Assembly (NCBI GenBank): GCA_036524155.1
Contig: DATDCV010000560.1
Location: 1-18,186, forward strand
Origin: DATDCV01 sp036524155
GTDB taxonomy: Bacteria; Verrucomicrobiota; Verrucomicrobiia; Limisphaerales; UBA8199
Direction: 5' to 3'
Length of the DNA: 18,186 nucleotides
This document shows positions 1 to 4,907 of the stretch, one piece after another. Within the stretch, counting starts at the first letter, position 1; every line of letters begins with the position of its first letter. The position numbers and the translations under genes are program-made. The notes under the pieces were generated by a model. The model worked only from the letters and a program-made list of their open reading frames with translations. It made no database searches and was not told the origin of the DNA.

Positions 1-2
1 CA

Positions 3-551
3 ACGGCCGCCCTCCGCGCCAGCGTGATGTCGGCTGTGCCGGGCCCCTGGGACAAAACCGTTGCGCTGCGTGTAGGCGGCTTCACTACGGCATTGATCCG
101 GGCCGGGTCGCGCCTGTTTGAGATGCCGCCCGAGCCGCGCGCCGCGATCGACGCGGTCCACGGCGCGGAAGTGGGCGTCTATAAACTGCAGCACGACGCC
201 ACAACGACAGACTTCAGGGCGCTGTTTGCCTCCGCCGATCGCGCGATGAAGTCGCGGGGTTGGGACCGCATAGTGGGTGTGGCAGAAGAGGGGCAATTCG
301 TGGCCGTCTATTTCCCGCACCGCAAGGTTTCCCTTCGCGGCATCAAATGCTGCGTGGTCGTCTTTCATGGCCGCGATCTGGTCGTCGCCTCGGCCAGCGG
401 AAACGCTGAACCGTTGCTGAAGCTTGCCGAAACGCACCTGGGCCCCCAACTCCGCAGGCCAGACATCCTGCCCGTGACCGGACTTCAGGGTTGTTTACGG
501 TCGGCGATCGCCAATCTGCCGTTCTTGTCGAACTCTCCTTCGAAACTTTAG
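3..551 (+). CDS. DUF4252-like hypothetical protein, 5' end probably outside the window
   Basis: The reading frame is open from the left edge to the TAG at 549-551. GTG at 24 and ATG at 27 are the first possible starts inside the window, but neither gives a signal peptide and no stop separates them from the edge, so the true start probably lies upstream. The visible 175 residues have a mid-region 'RAMKSRGWDRIVGVAEEGQF', then a short beta-rich stretch ending 'VVVFHGRDLVVASASGN' and a final 'LLKLAETHL'. This layout (helix ending in a Trp, strands, a 'GRDLVVASxSGN' turn, helix) resembles the DUF4252 family, whose members are small exported bacterial proteins of unknown role. The family assignment is by eye and uncertain; that the frame is coding is likely. 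Two overlapping hairpins follow within 15-45 bases of the stop and may end transcription. Confidence 0.6.
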   Translation, partial: TAALRASVMSAVPGPWDKTVALRVGGFTTALIRAGSRLFEMPPEPRAAIDAVHGAEVGVYKLQHDATTTDFRALFASADRAMKSRGWDRIVGVAEEGQFVAVYFPHRKVSLRGIKCCVVVFHGRDLVVASASGNAEPLLKLAETHLGPQLRRPDILPVTGLQGCLRSAIANLPFLSNSPSKL

Positions 552-563
552 ACCAGTGTTGAG

Positions 564-593
564 CTGCCCTATCGGGCAGGGAAGTGCCTGCCC
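564..593 (+). terminator. Two overlapping hairpins after the DUF4252-like gene
   Basis: CTGCCC (564-569) pairs with GGGCAG (574-579) around a TATC loop. GGGCAGG (574-580) can instead pair with CCTGCCC (587-593) around GAAGTG. The two structures share one arm, so only one forms at a time. There is no T-tract, so this may be a weak or Rho-assisted terminator, or a dispersed palindrome. Confidence 0.4.
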
Positions 594-685
594 TACGGCG
601 ACCCCACCCGGGAGAAGGACCGAACAATCACGACATTCGGAGGAAGGCCGAGCGCACAAACGGAGGGTTGAGGCGTCAAGAGAGG

Positions 686-760
<75 letters not shown>

Positions 761-1201
761 AACCAAATGAGCGGCGGAACTGTAGCACCGCCTCCCCTGC
801 TCCACAAGACGCAAAACGCGCTCGCAGAGCGCTCCGTCACCACCACCTGGCTGATTGGCGCACTGGGCGAAAGGTGGCGGAGGGCACTCGGCTGCGGCGC
901 TGGCGGGTCGGGCGGGGTCGCGCGGGTTCGGGTGGGGTCGGAATGGAGGGGGAAAGGCAAGGGGGAAAGGCTAAGGGATAAAGGCTAAAGGCTGAAGGAG
1001 GAAAGCCAAAGCGAGTTGAGAGTTGAGGGACAAATACTGAAACGCTGAGACGCTGAAAGGGTGAAATGGGGGAGGGCGGAGCGGGGAGGGGCCGCGAAGA
1101 GGCGCAAGAAGGGCAAAGACGCAGGAGGATTGGGAAAAGGGCGGGGGTAAAACGTGGGTTCAGGTGTGCTGGTCCTGCAACGCTTGGTGTCGGGAGAGTG
1201 A
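761..1201. other. Gene-free purine/G-rich spacer
   Basis: No convincing gene is seen between the tRNA and the last cassette. The open frames here lack domains or a start signal and lie in low-complexity DNA. The plus strand holds six runs of three or four Gs at 905-937. It also holds a purine-rich stretch (940-1080) built of short words such as AAAGGCTAA and GCTGAA, including CTGAAACGCTGA at 1037-1048. The same word recurs at 4850-4861 on the other side of the integron. Confidence 0.6.
905..937 (+). other. G-tract cluster, possible G-quadruplex
   Basis: Six G-runs occur on the plus strand at 905-907, 910-912, 914-917, 924-926, 930-932 and 934-937, separated by 1-6 bases. This meets the usual G3+N1-7 pattern. 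Whether it folds in the cell cannot be told from sequence. Confidence 0.45.
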
Positions 1202-1291
1202 CGTTAACGACGATGGTCAGCAGCGCGGGGCCACTGGTGCCCGAATCGACTGAAGCGCGAGTCCCGCGTCTGCTGCACTAAAGGGTTAGCC
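1202..1291 (-). other. attC site of cassette 4 (lipoprotein cassette)
   Basis: Minus strand: R'' GGCTAAC (1291-1285) follows just after the lipoprotein stop, and R' GTTAACG lies at 1208-1202. The arm at 1262-1278 pairs with the arm at 1216-1229. The R''-side arm reads GT[G]CAGCAG[A]CGCGGG, where the bracketed bases have no partner. Crossover is expected between 1208 and 1207. This is the distal end of the recognisable array. Confidence 0.88.
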
Positions 1292-1295
1292 GGTT

Positions 1296-1694
1296 TCATT
1301 GGCTCGAGCCTTCTTTCTTCAGTTTGAGCGTGCCAGCTAAATGGGTCTCGAACCTGTCACCCGTTTTAACGTCCTCAAGATGACTCGCAATAATGATATC
1401 ACCTTCAACACGAAAGACGCAGTACGCTTTACGGATCATCTTGGGGATGTCCGCCAGATTTGGCGATATATACAGCTTGCGACCTTTTAGGTAGAAGGTT
1501 GATTCCGACGCGAGCTTGCCGCCAACATAAGCGAAGCATCGGTCCCCCTTGAATTCGTAGGTGAGGGTTTCGTTTGAGTATCGCCCAGAGAACGCTGAAG
1601 GAGGGGCAACGGTCTGACCAGTGGATGGCGTCCGGGTATGCGAACACCCGCAAACAAGCAAAGCCGTTAAGAAGATCAGAGACGTGTGTTTCAT
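1296..1694 (-). CDS. Small predicted lipoprotein (cassette 4)
   Basis: A 132-residue protein begins MKHTSLIFLTALLVCGCSH: two early basic residues, a hydrophobic stretch and a lipobox-like LVCGC, so the mature protein probably starts at the second Cys (residue 17) and is lipid-anchored on the periplasmic side. The rest is a short beta-rich sequence ('GRYSNETLTYEFKGDRCFAYVGGK...GDRFETHLAGTLKLKK') that I do not assign to a family; it could be a small beta-barrel or sandwich. The frame is open farther upstream to 1775, but that part lies inside the attC of cassette 3. The cassette boundary at 1708 supports the ATG at 1694, 14 bases inside the cassette. There is no clear Shine-Dalgarno, which is common for cassette genes with such short leaders. 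Expression probably depends on read-through from the promoter at 4470-4499, four cassettes away. Confidence 0.8.
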   Translation of the reverse strand: MKHTSLIFLTALLVCGCSHTRTPSTGQTVAPPSAFSGRYSNETLTYEFKGDRCFAYVGGKLASESTFYLKGRKLYISPNLADIPKMIRKAYCVFRVEGDIIIASHLEDVKTGDRFETHLAGTLKLKKEGSSQ

Positions 1695-1702
1695 CGATAC
1701 TA

Positions 1703-1797
1703 GGCTAACGATGAAACTGAGCGATGCGGAAGGCCCAGCGCGTCCGCGTTCGCAACCGAGGTGGCCCGCCCGCATTCGGTCGAGTGATTTGTTCGCT
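1703..1797 (-). other. attC site of cassette 3
   Basis: Minus strand: R'' AGCGAAC (1797-1791) begins 3 bases after the stop, and R' GTTAGCC lies at 1709-1703. The arms are 1763-1781 and 1719-1736. This is the weakest of the four palindromes, with several mismatches, but ATGCGG and GGCC pair. The unpaired bases (A and G) are again six nucleotides apart. Crossover is between 1709 and 1708. Confidence 0.8.
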
Positions 1798-1799
1798 GC

Positions 1800-2081
1800 T
1801 CATGCTTTGGTCTCCACCACATTGAGAAGCAAGAGCGTATTCCTCACGATCACGGCCGTGCACCAAACGTGCACCCGCCCGTCCAGAGGCACAAGCTTGC
1901 TGTCCGGGTCGAGCAGATCGCTCCTCAGTCGGTCCCTCGTCGCACGCCGTCCTCGGTGGATGGGCTTGCCTGAGTCGTCATCCTGGAGCCATTTGGCAAG
2001 CGCGGCTGTAGCTGATCGCGCGCGGTGCTGAGCGATATACGTCCCGCCGTCATGATCGGCAATTATCGTGTATAGGGGCAT
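1800..2081 (-). CDS. 93-residue hypothetical protein (cassette 3)
   Basis: The protein starts MPLYTIIADHDGGTYIAQHRA and continues with a helix-like 'SATAALAKWLQDDD', a basic stretch 'GRRATRDRLRSDLL' and a hydrophobic end 'VWCTAVIVRNTLLLLNVVE'. The order strand, helix, strand with a Trp-Cys near the end suggests one small alpha/beta domain. No signal peptide or clear membrane segment is seen. I do not recognise a characterised family; small conserved proteins opening with 'MPLYT(I/L)IA' are, from memory, scattered in bacterial genomes without known function. The ATG at 2081 lies 15 bases inside the cassette boundary at 2096, with no Shine-Dalgarno visible. The cassette (1709-2096) is almost entirely gene plus attC, the compact form usual for integron cassettes. 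Confidence 0.75.
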   Translation of the reverse strand: MPLYTIIADHDGGTYIAQHRARSATAALAKWLQDDDSGKPIHRGRRATRDRLRSDLLDPDSKLVPLDGRVHVWCTAVIVRNTLLLLNVVETKA

Positions 2082-2090
2082 ACGATTGGC

Positions 2091-2183
2091 ACCGAACGTC
2101 GCTGCTCAGTGGCGCGCCGACCAGGAGGCAGCCCATGCAAGCAGAAGCCCATCGGCGCGTCCACTGCAGCAGCCAAGTTCGGC
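2091..2183 (-). other. attC site of cassette 2 (methyltransferase cassette)
   Basis: This is the clearest palindrome of the set. Minus strand: R'' GCCGAAC (2183-2177), R' GTTCGGT (2097-2091). The arm at 2152-2173 pairs with 2101-2120 almost throughout. The R''-side arm reads GCTGCT[G]CAGTGG[A]CGCGCCGA and the complement of the other arm is identical without the bracketed bases. Such unpaired bases fix which strand an integrase recombines in known attC sites. Crossover is between 2097 and 2096. Confidence 0.93.
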
Positions 2184-2199
2184 GATGTTGTCATGCGGA

Positions 2200-2763
2200 T
2201 TACTTGCGGGTGGCGCGAAAGCGGAACCGCGTGCCTCTCCGCTCCACGGCCACGTCCGTGAAGCCGGCCGCCTCCAGCCGCCGCCGAAGCGTGTCCGGGT
2301 TGACTGCCATGTACGTGTCGCCGAGGTGGATCAGCCGGAAGAGAAAGGAGCCCACGCCATCGAACCCGGCGAAGACGCCGCCGGGACGCAACACCCGCCG
2401 CGCCTCGGCCAGGAGGCGGTCCTGCAACGCCACTTTCGGGACGTGGTGCAGCATCGTGAGCGACACCACGCCGGAGAAGGAGCAGGCCGCGAACGGCATC
2501 GCTGCTCCGTCGCCGTGGATGATGCAAACGCCCGAGCCGTCTAAGCGCTTCTGTAGCGCGGCGGCCGCGGTCGCATCCACCTCAAGGGCCGTCAGGTGCT
2601 GCGTCCGGCCCCGCAACAGGTCGGTCGTGACGCCCGGTCCTGGGCCGATTTCCAACACGTCGTCACCCAACTGCACTCCTTGCAACGCCCAGGCGAGCAA
2701 TTCCCTCTCGAGCCGGCGTCGCCACCGCCCGGAACTACACACTTGCCGATGGAACCAGTTCAT
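2200..2763 (-). CDS. Class I SAM-dependent methyltransferase (cassette 2)
   Basis: A 187-residue protein with the Methyltransf_11-type Rossmann core. Motif I 'DDVLEIGPGPGVTT' (about residues 34-47) binds S-adenosylmethionine. 'LTALEVDATAAAALQKRL' carries the acidic residue that normally holds the ribose. 'IIHGDGAAMPFAACSFSGVVSLTMLHHV' contains the motif near adenine and the catalytic-face strand. 'EARRVLRPGGVFAGFD' is the usual motif III. The substrate cannot be told from sequence. The frame is open to 2838, but that extension lies inside the attC of cassette 1. The ATG at 2763 has a GGAG six bases upstream and lies 30 bases inside the cassette boundary (2793), so it is chosen. A complete enzyme with its own ribosome site suggests a functional cassette cargo, for example small-molecule or lipid methylation, but that is inference. 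Confidence 0.9.
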   Translation of the reverse strand: MNWFHRQVCSSGRWRRRLERELLAWALQGVQLGDDVLEIGPGPGVTTDLLRGRTQHLTALEVDATAAAALQKRLDGSGVCIIHGDGAAMPFAACSFSGVVSLTMLHHVPKVALQDRLLAEARRVLRPGGVFAGFDGVGSFLFRLIHLGDTYMAVNPDTLRRRLEAAGFTDVAVERRGTRFRFRATRK

Positions 2764-2787
2764 GCCGTTCTCCAGGTCGCCTGTGCT

Positions 2788-2913
2788 GTCGAACGTCAGA
2801 GGTGAGCGACCGCCGCCGACAGGGACGGTAGAGCGCACGGGGCACTCGCGAATTGGCGGCCAGCGTTGAGCGTAGAAGCGGGGCGGCGGTTCGCTCGACC
2901 GATTTGGTTAGCC
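2788..2913 (-). other. attC site of cassette 1 (ankyrin cassette)
   Basis: Minus strand: R'' GGCTAAC (2913-2907) is 4 bases after the ankyrin stop, and R' GTTCGAC lies at 2794-2788. The arm at 2882-2900 pairs with 2801-2817. The R''-side arm reads GGT[C]GAGCGA[A]CCGCCGCC, with two unpaired bases six nucleotides apart. At 126 bases it is the longest of the four, with a long central loop. Crossover is between 2794 and 2793. Confidence 0.92.
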
Positions 2914-2917
2914 CATT

Positions 2918-4342
2918 TCATTCTCCTGCGGCCTTGTTCAAAAACGTCAAAAGCCCGGGAAACTTACAGTTCTTGGCCAAGCTTCGAGGCGTATCGGCAT
3001 ATTTCGAAACTGCATTGAGGTCTGCGCCGTTTTCCAGAAGCAGTCGCACGATCTGCATGCCCTGGGCGAAGGTTTCAGTTGCCGCTGCATCCAACTCGGG
3101 ATCAAGGTCTGAGAGGCTGATGACGACTCGATGCAGTGTGGTGAGTTTGCCTTGGGTTTGGCTCGACACACTCGCACCCTTCTCAAGGAGAAGGCGGACG
3201 ATTTCCAAGCGCAACCCTCTGGAAGCGTAGATCAACGGCGTCTCGCCGTCATCGTCCACGCCGTTGACATCTGCACCGTTCTCAAGCAAAAGCTGAACAA
3301 CATCCAAACGGTTCGATGATACAGCGCGCCTCAGGGCAAAGTAATCCGACTTTCCGCACGACGCATTGGGGTCACCGCCGTGTGCTAGCAGCAGTCGAAT
3401 CAATTCCAGCGGCGCCTCATAGCACGATTCATCGAGGATTGTGTGACCGTAAGAAAGTCGATGGTTCGGGTCAGCGCCCGCTTCCAAAAGCAGCCGAGCC
3501 ACCTCTGTTTGCCCTGCCCGACACGCGTAGGCCAGGGCTGTGCTATTACTCTGGCGCGGTTCATTGGTGTCGTCGGCTGCGTGAATAGCGGCACCGGTTT
3601 CAAGCAAAGCGCGAACGGCAGCTTCCTGTCCAGCTCCCGCCGCCAACATAAGTGCCGTAACCTTTTTTCGAGTGTAACCTCCATCTTCAAGAATCCCGCC
3701 CCGGTTGAAATCAACCCCTTTAGCCAGCAGTGACTTGAGCTTCGCCACATGCCCGGCCTTGGCTGCCTTGATCAGCGCTTGCTCGTCGGCGGAAGGTTTC
3801 AGGGCCGCTTTTCTCGCCGCCTCCTTCTCCTGGAACTGGTTGATGGCAGCGTCAACCTCACTAGCAGTCCGATAGACTATATCGATATGCTGCCGCCACC
3901 CGTTGTCATCCTCGTACTGGAATCGGTGCAAAAATCCTGTCATTCTGCCCCTTGCAGGCCCATCTGGAACTGGGACATCGGTCTGGAACTCCAGGGGAAA
4001 TATCTCGGCAACTGTCCTTCCGATACGGCTGCAAGCTCGTTCGATGTCTTTCCGCTTTGGCTGCTTTGCCAACTTGGTCAGATCGACGGGTCCGTCGCCA
4101 GTCAAGATGGTCGGGCTTAGCGAATGCAGCTCATAGGGTGGCACGCAAATCATCGTCCATCCGGTCATCTTCGTCTTGTCAGCCAGGGTAAACGCTGTGC
4201 GCACAAAGAATGCGCGAAACCGGTCTGCTTTGAACGGGATCTTGTCCTTGTAAGGCTCTGCTGTCGTCAGCGATCCCTGGAGCTCCCACACGGGGAAGTC
4301 CGCGAAATCTTCCTTCGTAAGCTTGGTGTAGCCCTTTCTCAT
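2918..4342 (-). CDS. Ankyrin-repeat protein with a novel N-terminal domain (cassette 1)
   Basis: A 474-residue protein with two parts. Residues about 8-165 form an unrecognised domain containing 'DFPVWELQGS', 'MTGWTMICVPPYELHSLSP' and 'GFLHRFQYEDDNGWRQHIDIVYR'. After a charged linker ('QFQEKEAARKAALKPSADEQ') there are about seven ankyrin repeats (about 187-470) with the usual 'TALMLAAGAGQEAAVRALLETGA', 'VARLLLEAGADPN', 'LLLENGADVN' and 'ETPLIYASRG' patterns. Ankyrin repeats bind partner proteins; the N-terminal part may be the effector or a second binding module. There is no signal peptide or membrane segment, so it is probably cytoplasmic. The ATG at 4342 lies 34 bases inside the attI crossover (4376) and has no strong Shine-Dalgarno. 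It is the most proximal cassette, hence probably the last acquired and the best expressed from the promoter at 4470-4499. At 1.58 kb it is large for a cassette. Confidence 0.9.
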   Translation of the reverse strand: MRKGYTKLTKEDFADFPVWELQGSLTTAEPYKDKIPFKADRFRAFFVRTAFTLADKTKMTGWTMICVPPYELHSLSPTILTGDGPVDLTKLAKQPKRKDIERACSRIGRTVAEIFPLEFQTDVPVPDGPARGRMTGFLHRFQYEDDNGWRQHIDIVYRTASEVDAAINQFQEKEAARKAALKPSADEQALIKAAKAGHVAKLKSLLAKGVDFNRGGILEDGGYTRKKVTALMLAAGAGQEAAVRALLETGAAIHAADDTNEPRQSNSTALAYACRAGQTEVARLLLEAGADPNHRLSYGHTILDESCYEAPLELIRLLLAHGGDPNASCGKSDYFALRRAVSSNRLDVVQLLLENGADVNGVDDDGETPLIYASRGLRLEIVRLLLEKGASVSSQTQGKLTTLHRVVISLSDLDPELDAAATETFAQGMQIVRLLLENGADLNAVSKYADTPRSLAKNCKFPGLLTFLNKAAGE

Positions 4343-4369
4343 AGCGGCAATGCGGACGAACCGTTTTCT

Positions 4370-4410
4370 GGGCTAACTTTGTTTATGCGACGGCCGGTTA
4401 GCGTATTTTT
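4370..4410 (-). other. Candidate attI recombination site
   Basis: The minus strand reads GTCGCATAAACAAAGTTAG (4390-4372) followed by CCC. From memory, the class 1 integron attI1 ends GTCGCCCTAAAACAAAGTTAG, so the ACAAAGTTAG core and the GTCGC block match with a short gap. The junction GTTAGCC (4377-4371) is perfectly complementary to the R'' core of cassette 1. It lies where attI should be: next to the first cassette and about 195 bases from the integrase start. AAATACGCTAACC upstream of it (4408-4396) recurs at 4496-4484 and could be an accessory integrase-binding repeat. The identity with attI is inferred from sequence similarity and position. Confidence 0.72.
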
Positions 4411-4496
4411 TGCCGGGTTTGGCCGCCATCAGTTTGTGTAGGCTCTTCATGATCAGCCACCCGGACCCAATTATACGACGCGTGGTTAGCGTATTT
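4396..4496 (-). repeat. 13-base direct repeat in the attI/leader region
   Basis: AAATACGCTAACC occurs on the minus strand at 4496-4484 and 4408-4396, 88 bases apart. Looser similarity continues for about 15 bases (CGTCGTATAA against CGTCGCATAA). The upstream copy lies inside the promoter spacer. Directly repeated integrase-binding sites occur in attI1; whether these two play that role is inference. Confidence 0.6.
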
Positions 4497-4499
4497 CAA
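4470..4499 (-). promoter_or_regulatory. Outward cassette promoter (Pc-like)
   Basis: TTGAAA (4499-4494), an 18-base spacer and a perfect TATAAT (4475-4470) form a near-consensus sigma-70 promoter directed into the cassettes. It lies between the integrase start and attI, where integrons carry the promoter that drives promoterless cassette genes. Transcription would begin near 4463, about 120 bases before the ankyrin ATG. Confidence 0.7.
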
Positions 4500-4570
4500 C
4501 CGGTAAGAATTTTTTTGCCTTGGACCGTACTTGTGCAAGTAGCAGCCGCAAGGTGCGGGGCAAAAACCAA

Positions 4571-4667
4571 ATGAAAACGGAAGAAGCCATTCAGCGGGCT
4601 CGAGAAGTTATCCGGCGGCAACCCAAAGCGCTCGCCACCGAAGATACTCACCTCTTCTGGCTGCAGT
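4571..4667 (+). pseudogene. intI: Truncated integron integrase (intI) remnant
   Basis: The plus-strand frame starting at ATG 4571 encodes MKTEEAIQRAREVI followed by RRQPKALATEDTHLFWLQ. This matches the pattern of the N-terminal SAM-like DNA-binding domain of integron tyrosine recombinases: a 'R..IR..(x)..L.TE..Y..W(L/V/I)' helix pair, seen in IntI1 as [21 protein letters not shown]. After about residue 32 the similarity stops and the frame runs through unrelated DNA to 4861. The core-binding and catalytic domains (the Arg...His-x-x-Arg...Tyr residues, about 300 residues) are absent from the window. It is divergent from the cassettes and about 195 bases from the attI crossover, the normal place for intI. 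Start-only survival suggests deletion of the 3' nine-tenths. Short length makes the call less than certain; position and residues agree. Confidence 0.7.
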
Positions 4668-4907
4668 ACAGCGGAATCGCCCACTCGTGGAGGCGGCGGA
4701 TCAGATGGCTGCCCGGCAGAAGGATGAAGCAGCTCGCGGATGGAGCGGAGGAAGAGGAGCTCGGGCGAAGGGGGCTGCTGGCCGAGGTTGCGCAGGGCCA
4801 CGATGCTGGCGGTGAATTCGGCCAGGGTGACGATGTGAGGGGGAGGAAGCTGAAACGCTGAAATTGTCTTAGAAGACGGGGGGGCGGTACCGCAGGCGCC
4901 AAGGCGC
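4668..4907. other. Breakpoint debris between the intI remnant and the next operon
   Basis: No intact gene is seen. The minus strand from about 4840 to 4668 has a frame with strong third-position C/G and a protein-like sequence ('HIVTLAEFTASIVALRNLGQ', then 'SPELLFLRSIRELLHPSAG') that runs into the intI remnant and has no evident start. It may be a fragment of another gene joined here by the deletion. GCTGAAACGCTGAAA at 4849-4863 repeats a word found at 1037-1048 beyond the far end of the array. Confidence 0.4.

Larger units (their letters stand above)
1202..4667 (-). mobile_element. Chromosomal integron: attI, four gene cassettes, truncated integrase
   Basis: Four consecutive same-strand genes are separated by imperfect palindromes of 90-126 bases. 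Each palindrome starts with an AAC-ending core and ends with a GTT-starting core. With crossover between G and TT, the cassettes are 2794-4376 (ankyrin protein), 2097-2793 (methyltransferase), 1709-2096 (hypothetical) and 1208-1708 (lipoprotein). The 5' tails GTTAGCC, GTTCGAC, GTTCGGT and GTTAGCC match the complement of each cassette's own R'' core (GGCTAAC, GCCGAAC, AGCGAAC, GGCTAAC) at 7, 6, 6 and 7 of 7 positions. The proximal end carries an attI1-like sequence, an outward promoter and an integrase start remnant on the opposite strand, the standard integron order. Without a full integrase, automated tools would call this a cluster of attC sites lacking an integrase (CALIN). No transposition genes or class 1 conserved segments are seen, so it is taken as sedentary. 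Confidence 0.9.

Noticed and set aside
1695..1775. Upstream extension of the lipoprotein to 1775
   Set aside because: It lies across the cassette 3 attC and would bury the signal peptide behind 27 residues.
2764..2838. Upstream extension of the methyltransferase to 2838
   Set aside because: This stretch is one arm of the attC of cassette 1 and belongs to the neighbouring cassette; the ATG at 2763 has a Shine-Dalgarno.
2135..2869. Plus-strand 244-residue frame
   Set aside because: Antisense to the methyltransferase, which has all its family motifs; Arg/Ser/Pro-rich composition is typical of a shadow frame.
4529..4540. Inverted repeat ACTTG-TG-CAAGT as a LexA-type operator of intI
   Set aside because: The placement upstream of the intI start is attractive, but the motif is short and matches no LexA consensus that I can assign to this phylum.
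4520..4861. Whole plus-strand 113-residue frame as an intact small gene
   Set aside because: Only the part from 4571 to about 4667 looks like a known protein (integrase N-terminus). The rest reads through DNA whose coding-like bias is on the other strand, so it is treated as a truncated remnant.
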